From Chloroflexota bacterium (GTDB taxonomy: Bacteria > Chloroflexota > UBA6077), in assembly GCA_021806765.1 (NCBI GenBank), contig JAJZQR010000238.1, positions 1-8,161 of the forward strand: DNA of 8,161 nucleotides, given 5' to 3'. Positions 1 through 5,925 of the stretch are shown piece after piece; within the stretch, counting starts at the first letter, position 1; the number at the start of each line of letters is the position of its first letter. The notes below the pieces were generated by a model. It was not told the DNA's origin. It saw nothing but the letters and a program-made list of their open reading frames with translations, and did not search any database. The position numbers and the translations under genes were made by a program.

Positions 1-336
1 GAGTGGCTGGCCGCGGGGGACGGCACCCTGGTGCATCAGCTCTCGGCGCCCTTCCCGGATCGGGAAGGCCCCGACCTGCTCAGCAAGTTCGTCGTCCGAA
101 CGACTCACTTCGAGTCCCAACGGGAGCGACTGCTCCTGATCTACGATCGAACCGGTTCCGAGGGTACGGTGACCCGCCACGCCTTCCAGGTGGAGACCCG
201 CTTTATCTTTCGGTACGAGGCGGAGCTTCTGCTGGCAGAGGCGGGTTTTCACCTCAGGGACCTCTACGGCGGCTACGACCTGGAGAGCTATCAGGCCGCT
301 AGTCCCAGAATGATACTGGTGGCAGAGAAGCGATGA
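1..336 (+). CDS. Class I SAM-dependent methyltransferase, C-terminal part (5' end outside window)
   Basis: The reading frame is open from the first base and ends at TGA 334-336, leaving 111 residues and no start codon. The tail resembles the C-terminal beta-strands of class I (Rossmann-fold) S-adenosylmethionine methyltransferases. It has an LLAEAGF-type helix, then LYGGYDLESY, then a final SPRMILVAEKR strand, the usual 'LLEEAGF...LYGDYD...SPRMIVVARK' pattern. The SAM-binding motifs would lie upstream of the window, so the fold is inferred from the tail alone and the substrate is unknown. The stop overlaps the next start in ATGA (333-336), which implies translational coupling with the DUF2229 gene. 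I am fairly sure of the family and have no view on the specific reaction. Confidence 0.75.
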   Translation, partial: EWLAAGDGTLVHQLSAPFPDREGPDLLSKFVVRTTHFESQRERLLLIYDRTGSEGTVTRHAFQVETRFIFRYEAELLLAEAGFHLRDLYGGYDLESYQAASPRMILVAEKR

Positions 337-1373
337 TCAAGGTTGGCATTCCGAGAGCCCTGGTTTACTACCAGCACTATCCTATGTGGAGGACCTTCTT
401 CGAGGAGTTGGGCGCCCAGACGGTGGTCTCGCCGGCGACTACCCGGGGGATCCTCGCTGCAGGGGCATCGCGGGTAGTGGCGGAGACCTGCCTGCCGACG
501 AAGATCTTCTGCGGCCACTGTGCCGCCCTGGGCCAAGACGTGGATTTCGTCTTCATCCCCAGCGTCAGAAGTGTGGAGCCGAAGGTCTACAACTGCTCCA
601 AGTTCCTGGGGTTGCCGGATCTGGTGCGCCAGACCTCCAAGGACGTGGCGCCCATTGTGGACATCGAGATCGACGTCAACAAGGGTATGCGAAAGGTCAG
701 GGAGGAGATCCACCAGCTGGGGAAGCACTTTACCCGCCTGCCCTGGAAGATCGATAAGGCGCTGGACTCGGCGCTCTCCAGGGATCGGGAGTATCAGGAG
801 TCGATGCGCGGCGGCCTGACCCCTCCCGAGGCGATCCGGCGGCTGTTCCCCGACGAGCCCTACCAGCCATCGGTCGTGAAGTCCTCAGGGACGGTGATCC
901 CCACCCATCGCCCGTTGGTGATAGCCCTGATCGGCCACCCCTACAACATCTACGACGAGTACGTGAACCACAATCTGGTGGGGCGGTTGAGGGCGATGAA
1001 CGTCAAGCTGGTCACCCCCGAGATGGTCTCCATGGAGGGCCTGGACCAGGGGATCTCTGCCCTGGTGGACAGGCCCTACTTCACCTACGAGCGAGAGGTG
1101 GTGGGGGCCGGGGGCTACTACCTGATGAGCGACGTGGACGGGATCATCAGCGTGGTCGCCTTCGGCTGCGGACCGGATTCCCTCATGATCGACATCGTGA
1201 CTCGAGCGGCGAAGCGACGCTGGCGAAAGCCGCTGATCAACATCACCATCGACGAACACACTGCCGAAGCGGGGCTGGTTACCCGATTGGAAGCCTTTGT
1301 GGACATGTTGCAGCGGAGGCTCTTCAGGCAGGCAGGAAGCGGAGATAAAAGTGCGGGTTTTTCTCGGAATTGA
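333..1373 (+). CDS. COG3580-type DUF2229 protein (CoA-dehydratase activase-related)
   Basis: This 346-residue protein starts at ATG 333 within an ATGA overlap. The N-terminus MIKVGIPRALVYYQHYPMW, FFEELGAQTVVSP and IPSVRSVEPKVYNCSKFLGLPD match the DUF2229/COG3580 family found beside or fused to BadF-type ATPases. Visible cysteines are C53, C60, C63 and C88, plus C279 in an FGCGPDS motif. The TIDEHTAEAGLVTRLEAF block (about 305-322) is also characteristic. Clustered cysteines suggest an Fe-S cluster, possibly like that of 2-hydroxyacyl-CoA dehydratases or double-cubane reductases, but this is inference. The length is normal for a stand-alone member. The biochemical role of the family is unestablished. 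The ATPase gene follows with a 23-bp overlap, so the two products probably work together. No COG3581 or HgdA/HgdB-like partner is visible in the window. Confidence 0.85.
   Translation: MIKVGIPRALVYYQHYPMWRTFFEELGAQTVVSPATTRGILAAGASRVVAETCLPTKIFCGHCAALGQDVDFVFIPSVRSVEPKVYNCSKFLGLPDLVRQTSKDVAPIVDIEIDVNKGMRKVREEIHQLGKHFTRLPWKIDKALDSALSRDREYQESMRGGLTPPEAIRRLFPDEPYQPSVVKSSGTVIPTHRPLVIALIGHPYNIYDEYVNHNLVGRLRAMNVKLVTPEMVSMEGLDQGISALVDRPYFTYEREVVGAGGYYLMSDVDGIISVVAFGCGPDSLMIDIVTRAAKRRWRKPLINITIDEHTAEAGLVTRLEAFVDMLQRRLFRQAGSGDKSAGFSRN
1341..1353 (+). promoter_or_regulatory. Ribosome binding site that decides the GTG start of the activase
   Basis: GGAG at 1341-1344 lies six bases before GTG 1351. The product then begins MRVFLGIDVGSVTTK, placing the ATP-binding motif right at the N-terminus as is normal for BadF ATPases. 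An upstream in-frame ATG at 1297 would add 18 residues without family resemblance, inside the preceding gene. Confidence 0.75.
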
Positions 1374-2304
1374 CGTTGGATCGGTAACGACCAAGGTAGC
1401 GGCACTGGACGAGCGGGACGAGCTGGTGGCCAGCCAGTACGGCAGGACCGAGGGACGGCCGGTGGTGGCCGTCCAGCGGATGCTGAAGGAGGTGGTGGAG
1501 ATGCTGCCTCCCGACGTGGAGGTGGCGGGGATCGGCACCACCGGCAGCGGACGCTATCTGGCGGGGGCGATGGTAGGGGCCGACGCCATAAAGAACGAGA
1601 TCACCGCCCACGCGGTGGCGGCCTCCCATTACTTCCCGGATACCCAGACGATCCTGGAGATCGGTGGTCAGGATTCCAAGATCATCGTCGTGCGGGACGG
1701 CGTGGTGGTGGATTTCGCCATGAACACCGTCTGCGCCGCGGGCACCGGCTCCTTTCTGGACCAGCAGGCCTATCGACTTCAGCTCGGCATAGAGCAGTTT
1801 GGTCCCATGGCGCTGCAGTCCCAGTCTCCCGTCCGCATTGCCGGCAGGTGCACGGTCTTTGCGGAGTCTGATATGATCCACAAGCAGCAGATGGGCCACT
1901 CGGTGCCCGACATCCTCTACGGCCTTTGCGATGCCCTGGCCCGCAACTACCTGAACAACCTGGGGTTGGGCAAGGAGATCCTGCCCCCGGTGGTGTTTCA
2001 GGGGGGGGTAGCCGCCAACCAGGGGATGGTTCGGGCCTTTCAGGCCGCGCTGAAGTGCGAGATCCTGGTTCCACGACACAACCACATCATGGGGGCGATT
2101 GGCGCGGCGCTCCTGGCCCACGAGCAGATGAGCGCCAACGGGAAGAGCTCCTCCTTCAGGGGCTTGGCTGTTACAGAATTGGACTATCGTACGTCCTCCT
2201 TCGAGTGCAAGGGCTGCTCCAACCGGTGCGAGATCGTCGAGATCAAGACGGGACGCGAGCTGCTTGCCCGATGGGGCGGCCGTTGCGGGAAATGGGATGT
2301 GTAA
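1351..2304 (+). CDS. BadF/BadG/BcrA/BcrD-type ATPase, acyl-CoA dehydratase activase family
   Basis: The 317-residue protein has an ASKHA ATPase fold. Known relatives use ATP hydrolysis and a [4Fe-4S] cluster bridging a homodimer to push a low-potential electron into a partner enzyme such as 2-hydroxyglutaryl-CoA dehydratase or benzoyl-CoA reductase. Visible motifs in order are GIDVGSVTTK (6-15, phosphate 1), GIGTTGSGR (60-68), NEITAHA (82-88), ILEIGGQDSK (101-110), NTVCAAGTGSFLDQQ (125-139, cluster ligand C128), GRCTVFAESDMIH (166-178, ligand C167), FQGGVAANQGM (216-226) and MGAIGAALLA (247-256). Both expected cluster cysteines are present, so it should be functional. The tail carries an extra CxxCxxxC (C286, C289, C293) and C312, like the linker in giant fused activases. 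It overlaps the DUF2229 gene by 23 bp, and the natural partner is presumably that protein. The exact substrate is unknown. Confidence 0.92.
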   Translation: MRVFLGIDVGSVTTKVAALDERDELVASQYGRTEGRPVVAVQRMLKEVVEMLPPDVEVAGIGTTGSGRYLAGAMVGADAIKNEITAHAVAASHYFPDTQTILEIGGQDSKIIVVRDGVVVDFAMNTVCAAGTGSFLDQQAYRLQLGIEQFGPMALQSQSPVRIAGRCTVFAESDMIHKQQMGHSVPDILYGLCDALARNYLNNLGLGKEILPPVVFQGGVAANQGMVRAFQAALKCEILVPRHNHIMGAIGAALLAHEQMSANGKSSSFRGLAVTELDYRTSSFECKGCSNRCEIVEIKTGRELLARWGGRCGKWDV

Positions 2305-2319
2305 GGGGGTTGCTGGGCT

Positions 2320-2775
2320 ATGATCGAAGGGGTTGTGACGAAACCGCTCCGACTGATCCCCGACGAGCGTGGGTTTCTGATGGAGATGCTCCGCAGCGAC
2401 GAAGAGATCTTTGAGAGGTTTGGCCAGTCCTACATCACGGCGGCTTTTCCAGGCGTCGTGAAGGCCTGGCACTACCATAAGAAGCAGACCGACCACTTCG
2501 TCTGCGTGCACGGCATGGCCAAGGTTGTGCTGTACGACCAGCGAGAGGGCTCGCCGACCCGGGGGCAGGTCCAGGAGTTCTTCATCGGCGAGAGGAACCC
2601 TCTGATGGTGAAGATACCCCCCATGGTGATGCACGGCTTCAAGGCCGTGGGCACCGACACGGCCATGATCATCAATTTCCCCACCGAGCTGTACAACTAC
2701 CGGGAGCCGGACGAGCACCGGGTGCCGTGGGACTCGCCGGATATACCCTACGATTGGAACCTGCACAACGGCTGA
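2320..2775 (+). CDS. Short RmlC-like cupin (dTDP-4-dehydrorhamnose 3,5-epimerase-related)
   Basis: This 151-residue protein begins at ATG 2320, ten bases after the strong Shine-Dalgarno AAGGGGG (2303-2309), which overlaps the stop codon of the activase. The pattern fits the RmlC cupin fold: RLIPDERGFLMEM (11-23), KAWHYHKKQTDHF (48-60), VLYDQREGSPTRG (70-82) and IPPMVMHGFKAVG (99-111). H51 aligns by eye with the catalytic histidine of RmlC (RGLHYQ). The position of the usual lysine in the following QGKLV motif appears to be D58. The protein is about 30 residues shorter than classical RmlC (around 180). True RmlC epimerises C3 and C5 of a dTDP-4-keto-sugar. Because of the altered site and the absence of rmlA, rmlB or rmlD nearby, the substrate here is open. 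It could be a nucleotide-sugar isomerase/epimerase or another cupin. Confidence 0.75.
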   Translation: MIEGVVTKPLRLIPDERGFLMEMLRSDEEIFERFGQSYITAAFPGVVKAWHYHKKQTDHFVCVHGMAKVVLYDQREGSPTRGQVQEFFIGERNPLMVKIPPMVMHGFKAVGTDTAMIINFPTELYNYREPDEHRVPWDSPDIPYDWNLHNG

Positions 2776-2782
2776 GCCACCT

Positions 2783-2831
2783 CCCTCTCCCCCTGGGAGA
2801 GGGTCGGGGTGAGGGCTGAGTTGTTGTCAAC
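2783..2831. repeat. Dispersed palindromic (REP-like) repeat, 49-bp unit, copy 1
   Basis: A 9-bp perfect stem, CCCTCTCCC (2783-2791) and GGGAGAGGG (2795-2803), has a 3-nt loop. It is followed by TCGGGGTGAGGGCTG and, four bases later, the small palindrome GTTGTCAAC (2823-2831). The unit matches 5516-5564 at 42 of 49 positions by hand alignment, with identical spacing. It fills most of the 71-bp gap between the cupin and dehydrogenase genes. As RNA the hairpin could stall or stabilise the transcript, but it lacks a T-run and is not a typical Rho-independent terminator. Confidence 0.85.
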
Positions 2832-2846
2832 TGACGAGCGTGTGCA

Positions 2847-3809
2847 ATGAAGGTCCTTATCAACGCCAAACTGAGCGACGAGCAGATCGCTTCCCTGCGA
2901 CAGTTGAGCCCTCAACTGGAGGTGGTGCGGGAGGTGGACCCCGAGCGGGCGCGGCAGGAGCTGCGGGACGCCGAGATCCTCCTCTGCTTCCAGCTGCCCG
3001 GTCCCCTGGAGGAGGCCGGAGCGCTCCGCTGGATCCAGTTGGTGAGTGCCGGCGCGGAGCACATCATGGAGGCGGGGATCGAGGGCAGCGACGTCCTGGT
3101 GACCACCGCTTCGGGCATTCACGGCACGGCCATGGCGGAGTACACCCTAGGCGTCATGGTTATGCTGGCTCGCAGAATGCCTTTGGTCGTGCGCGAGGCG
3201 GAGCGGCACCAGTGGAAGCCAAGCCGGCTCCGCACCTATTACGGCGAGGAGCTGTGGGGCAAGACCTTGGGGATCCTGGGGTTGGGCGCCATCGGGCAGA
3301 GAGTGGCGACGGTGGCTCGCTGCCTGGGGATGCGGGTGATCGGCCTGCGCCGCTCCGGGGGCAGCGAGGGGCTGCCCCAGGGGCTGGTGGACGCGGTGTA
3401 CGGGCCCGAAGGGCTGGTGGAGCTGCTGTCGCAGAGCGATTTCGTCCTTGTGGCGCTGCCGCTCACGCGGGAGACGCGCGGCTTGTTGGGAGAGAGAGAG
3501 CTGCGCGCCATGAAGTCCAGCGCCTACCTGATCAACGTGGCGCGAGGCCGGATCGTGGACGAGTCGGCGCTGGCCAGAGCCCTCCGCGAGGGATGGATAG
3601 CGGGCGGGGCCTTCGACGTCTTCGCCCAGGAGCCCTTGCCCCCGGACAGCGAGATCTGGGACCTGCCTAACCTGATCGTGACACCTCACATCGCGGGGGG
3701 CACCCTGCCCTACCTGGATCGGGCCGCGGAGCTGTTCCGGGAGAACCTGGGGCGCTACCTGGCCGGCCGGCCGCTGGTCAACGTCCTGGACAAGCAGAGG
3801 GGTTACTGA
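2847..3809 (+). CDS. NAD(P)-dependent D-2-hydroxyacid dehydrogenase
   Basis: The 320-residue protein belongs to the D-isomer-specific 2-hydroxyacid dehydrogenase family, which interconverts 2-hydroxyacids and 2-ketoacids in the cytoplasm. The N-terminal substrate domain (about 1-95) leads into HGTAMAEYTLGVMV (92-105). The nucleotide-binding domain has the dinucleotide fingerprint GLGAIG (145-150). The catalytic set is complete: R233 in NVARGRIVDE, E262 in FAQEPLP and H281 in TPHIAGG. No aspartate is obvious at the end of the second beta-strand (VIGLRRSGG, 165-172). An arginine pair there is sometimes linked to NADP preference, so cofactor choice is uncertain. Length is typical. The start ATG 2847 gives the expected MKVLINAKLSDEQ opening but has only a weak Shine-Dalgarno. 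A REP-like hairpin separates it from the cupin gene. The substrate cannot be named; many relatives of this subtype are annotated as glyoxylate/hydroxypyruvate or phosphoglycerate dehydrogenase-like. Confidence 0.93.
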   Translation: MKVLINAKLSDEQIASLRQLSPQLEVVREVDPERARQELRDAEILLCFQLPGPLEEAGALRWIQLVSAGAEHIMEAGIEGSDVLVTTASGIHGTAMAEYTLGVMVMLARRMPLVVREAERHQWKPSRLRTYYGEELWGKTLGILGLGAIGQRVATVARCLGMRVIGLRRSGGSEGLPQGLVDAVYGPEGLVELLSQSDFVLVALPLTRETRGLLGERELRAMKSSAYLINVARGRIVDESALARALREGWIAGGAFDVFAQEPLPPDSEIWDLPNLIVTPHIAGGTLPYLDRAAELFRENLGRYLAGRPLVNVLDKQRGY

Positions 3810-3838
3810 TTTGTGGGTCCCACTAGAGGGACGGGGCC

Positions 3839-4666
3839 ATGTCTGGGGCGATCGGCGTGTTCGATTCGGGCGTCGGCGGTCTGACCGTCCTGCGGGAGTT
3901 GCAGCGGGCGCTGCCGTGGGAATCCACTATATACCTGGGCGATAGCGCCCGCGTGCCTTACGGGGGACTGCCCCCGGAGATCATTTCCCGCTACACCCTG
4001 GAATGCCTGGATTACCTCTACGACCAGGGGGTCAAAGCGCTGGTCCTCGCCTGCAACAGCGCGACGGCGGCGGCGTTGGAGCCGGCCCAGGCGAGCTTCC
4101 CGGTGCCGGTGATCGGCGTCATCGACGCAACCGCGAGAACGGTGGCCGCCTCCGGCCGCGCTCGTGTGGGGGTGCTGGGAACGGAGGCCACCGTCGCCAG
4201 CGGCGAGTACCTGCGGGCGATCCTGAGTCATCGAGAGGGGTTGGATGTGCTCCAGCAAGCGTGCCCCCGGCTTGCCGGCCAGGTGGAGGCGGGGGAGCTC
4301 GCCACTCGCAAGACTGAGATGCTGCTGGAGGGGTACCTGCGGCCGCTGCGGGAGCAGGGCATCGACACCCTGGTGCTGGGCTGCACCCACTACGGGTTCC
4401 TGAGGCCGCTGATCCAACGGCTGATGGGGCCCGATGTGGAGCTGGTGGAGTGTGGACCCTCGGTAGCAGCGACGCTGGCTGCCTTGATGGCGGAAGGCTC
4501 TGTGGACGGGGCCGAGGGGAGGCAGCCGGTGCACCGGTTGCTCACCACGGGGGAGGCGGAAGCCTTCCGGCGGGTGGCCTCCACCCTCTGGCCGGAGGGC
4601 CTGCCGGAGATCGAAGAAGTGACGGTTGGGGTGGCTGATGGCGCGGTTCGTAGACAGGCTGCTTGA
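3839..4666 (+). CDS. murI: Glutamate racemase
   Basis: MurI converts L-glutamate to D-glutamate for peptidoglycan synthesis by a cofactor-independent two-cysteine mechanism in the cytoplasm. The 275 residues show all family hallmarks: GVFDSGVGGLTVLREL (6-21) with D9 and S10, YLGDSARVPYGG (32-43), the first catalytic cysteine C72 in LACNSATAAAL, VGVLGTEATV (110-119), and the second cysteine C182 with H184 in LGCTHYGFLRP. Length is normal. Start ATG 3839 has AGAGGG (3825-3830) eight bases upstream. It follows the dehydrogenase after 29 bp. A short perfect palindrome, GTGGGTCCCAC (3813-3823), sits just before its ribosome binding site. Its 3' end overlaps pyrF by 29 bp, suggesting cotranscription and coupling. 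Confidence 0.97.
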   Translation: MSGAIGVFDSGVGGLTVLRELQRALPWESTIYLGDSARVPYGGLPPEIISRYTLECLDYLYDQGVKALVLACNSATAAALEPAQASFPVPVIGVIDATARTVAASGRARVGVLGTEATVASGEYLRAILSHREGLDVLQQACPRLAGQVEAGELATRKTEMLLEGYLRPLREQGIDTLVLGCTHYGFLRPLIQRLMGPDVELVECGPSVAATLAALMAEGSVDGAEGRQPVHRLLTTGEAEAFRRVASTLWPEGLPEIEEVTVGVADGAVRRQAA

Positions 4667-5483
4667 CTGCAGCCGGCTGAAGGATTCCCTGGTTTGCGTG
4701 GGGCTGGACGTCGACCCGGAACGGATCCCCGAGCCGCTGCGCGGGCGCGGCGACTGGGTATATGAGTTCAATCGTGGCATAATTGAGGCGACGTCCGACC
4801 TGGTGTGCGCCTACAAGCCGAACCTGGCCTTCTACGAGGCCTTGGGCCTTTCGGGGTTGGAGGCGCTGGGGAGAACCTTGAAGTCGATGCCCCCGGACGT
4901 TCTGGTCGTTGGGGATGCCAAGCGGGGGGATGTGGGGCACACGGCCGGGGCCTACGCGCGGGCTCTGTTCGATGAGTTCGGCTTCGACGCGGTCACGGTG
5001 AACCCCTACCTGGGCAGAGACTCGGTGGAGCCGTTCCTGACCCACGAGGACCGGGGGGTCTTCCTGCTGTGCAAGACCTCCAACCCGGGGTCGGGCGACT
5101 TTCAGGACCTGGCCTGCGAGGTGCCCGAGGGCACCCTGCCGCTGTACCAGGTGGTCGCTCTGCGGGCGCGGGAGTGGAACGTCCGAGGGAACCTGGGGCT
5201 GGTGGTAGGGGCAACCTACCCTGAGCAGCTGGCGGCGGTGAGGCGGCTGGCCCCGGAGTTGCCGCTGCTGATCCCGGGGATCGGGGCCCAGGCCGGCGAT
5301 CTGGAGCGGACGGTGGCGGATGGTACCGACGGCGCGGGGGAGAGAGTGCTGATCAACTCCTCTCGACAGGTGATCTTCGCATCCTCGGGGGCGGATTGGA
5401 GAGAGGCGGCCCGTGGCGCCGCGGGCCGGCTGCGGGACGCCGTCAACGGCTACCGGCGGGGCAAGGCGAGCACTGAGGACTGA
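4638..5483 (+). CDS. pyrF: Orotidine 5'-phosphate decarboxylase, type 2 (long) subfamily
   Basis: PyrF decarboxylates OMP to UMP, the last step of de novo pyrimidine synthesis. The product is a 281-residue TIM barrel. Motifs are CVGLDVDPERIPEPL (20-34), AYKPNLAFYEALG (58-70), the catalytic DAKRGDVG (93-100, with D93, K95 and D98), VNPYLGRDSVEPFL (121-134), CKTSNPGSGDFQDL (145-158), GATYPEQLAAVR (191-202) and LIPGIGAQAGDLE (211-223). The phosphate-binding end is INSSRQVIFAS (239-249). The length and the CKTSNPGS block fit the longer pyrF subfamily of Actinobacteria, Chloroflexota and Myxococcota. I chose ATG 4638, with GGGGTGG just upstream. An in-frame TTG at 4626 would add only four residues. 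It lies inside the 3' end of murI. No other pyrimidine gene is in view. Confidence 0.96.
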   Translation: MARFVDRLLDCSRLKDSLVCVGLDVDPERIPEPLRGRGDWVYEFNRGIIEATSDLVCAYKPNLAFYEALGLSGLEALGRTLKSMPPDVLVVGDAKRGDVGHTAGAYARALFDEFGFDAVTVNPYLGRDSVEPFLTHEDRGVFLLCKTSNPGSGDFQDLACEVPEGTLPLYQVVALRAREWNVRGNLGLVVGATYPEQLAAVRRLAPELPLLIPGIGAQAGDLERTVADGTDGAGERVLINSSRQVIFASSGADWREAARGAAGRLRDAVNGYRRGKASTED

Positions 5484-5488
5484 GGGCT

Positions 5489-5509
5489 CCCTCTCCCAAA
5501 GGGTGAGGG
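5489..5509. repeat. Degenerate copy of the REP-like palindrome, copy A
   Basis: CCCTCTCCC, AAA and GGGTGAGGG form a 9-bp stem with one imperfect pair, five bases after the pyrF stop. It looks like a shortened member of the family, with the second half-stem running directly into the GGGTGAGGG tail. This could have arisen by deletion between the two G-rich arms. Confidence 0.7.
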
Positions 5510-5515
5510 CTACTT

Positions 5516-5564
5516 CCCTCTCCCTTTGGGAGAGGGTCAGGGTGAGGGCTGTTTGGTTGGCAAC
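5516..5564. repeat. REP-like 49-bp repeat, copy B
   Basis: This is a perfect CCCTCTCCC/GGGAGAGGG stem (5516-5524 and 5528-5536) with a TTT loop. The tail is TCAGGGTGAGGGCTG, ending with the palindrome GTTGGCAAC (5556-5564). It is the same unit and spacing as 2783-2831, with seven mismatches by hand count. It lies in the same orientation as that copy. Confidence 0.85.
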
Positions 5565-5568
5565 GTCC

Positions 5569-5613
5569 CAGCCCTCACCCGCCTTTCGGGCGGCCTCTCC
5601 CAAAGGGAGAGGC
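5569..5613. repeat. REP-like repeat in opposite orientation, copy C
   Basis: CAGCCCTCACCC (5569-5580) is the exact reverse complement of the GGGTGAGGGCTG in copy B (5540-5551). After a small CCGCCTTTCGGGCGG hairpin comes a stem with arms GCCTCTCCC and GGGAGAGGC (5593-5601 and 5605-5613) around AAA. Copies B and C therefore form a head-to-head pair able to fold into one large hairpin or two separate ones. The rest of the 208-bp gap between pyrF and the DUF951 gene (5614-5691) shows no further gene, and I see no convincing promoter there. Confidence 0.8.
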
Positions 5614-5691
5614 GGTTGCCGCAATACTCTGTAGGATAGGAATAGGTTCGTCCCGCGCGCACCGTGGAGTGTCGCGAAGGGAGTACCTCGA

Positions 5692-5925
5692 ATGGTTATG
5701 GAGATCAGACTCGGCGACATAATAAGGTTGCGGAAGCCGCATCCCTGCGGTGGTACCGACTGGGTCGTGGTGCGGCTCGGCGCCGACATCGGCCTCCGAT
5801 GCCTCAAGTGCGAGCACAGGGTCCTGCTCGATCGGGCGGTGCTGGAGCGTCGCATGAAGCAGTTCGTTTCCAGGGCCACTGCCCCCGCGGATCTTCATAA
5901 CCTCGCCGGCCGGAACCAGGCTTGA
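5692..5925 (+). CDS. DUF951 family small protein
   Basis: This 77-residue soluble protein matches the DUF951 pattern through MEIRLGDIIRLRKPHPCGG, W24, VRLGADIGLRCLKC and LERRMKQF. Residues C19, C37 and C40 are typical of the family and could bind a metal, but that is inference. The family has no established function. It is found mainly in Firmicutes and Chloroflexota, which supports the lineage guess. The last ~15 residues (ATAPADLHNLAGRNQA) extend past the usual end of the domain. ATG 5692 is chosen because AAGGGAG (5677-5683) lies eight bases upstream. An ATG at 5698 is the alternative and would remove two residues. Its stop overlaps the MFS start in TTGA. Confidence 0.9.
   Translation: MVMEIRLGDIIRLRKPHPCGGTDWVVVRLGADIGLRCLKCEHRVLLDRAVLERRMKQFVSRATAPADLHNLAGRNQA

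Noticed and set aside
1324..2766. 480-codon open frame on the minus strand across the activase and cupin genes
   Set aside because: It is a mirror of strongly GC-biased third positions. The translation is rich in His, Gly, Arg and Leu with no family pattern, and the plus-strand genes are unmistakable.
2783..2803. Rho-independent terminator after the cupin gene
   Set aside because: The stem is strong but is followed by TCGGGGTGAGGG, not a T-run, and the same unit recurs as a dispersed repeat.
4626..4637. TTG 4626 as the start of pyrF
   Set aside because: It would add only MGWL with no better ribosome binding site. ATG 4638 has GGGGTGG upstream and gives the usual N-terminus.
5489..5613. CRISPR-like array at the palindrome cluster
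   Set aside because: The copies differ in length and orientation, spacing is irregular and there are no uniform spacers or cas genes. They are dispersed palindromes.
4542..5879. 445-codon minus-strand open frame over pyrF, the repeats and DUF951
   Set aside because: It crosses two clear genes and a repeat cluster, shows no recognisable domain, and is explained by GC-rich codon usage.
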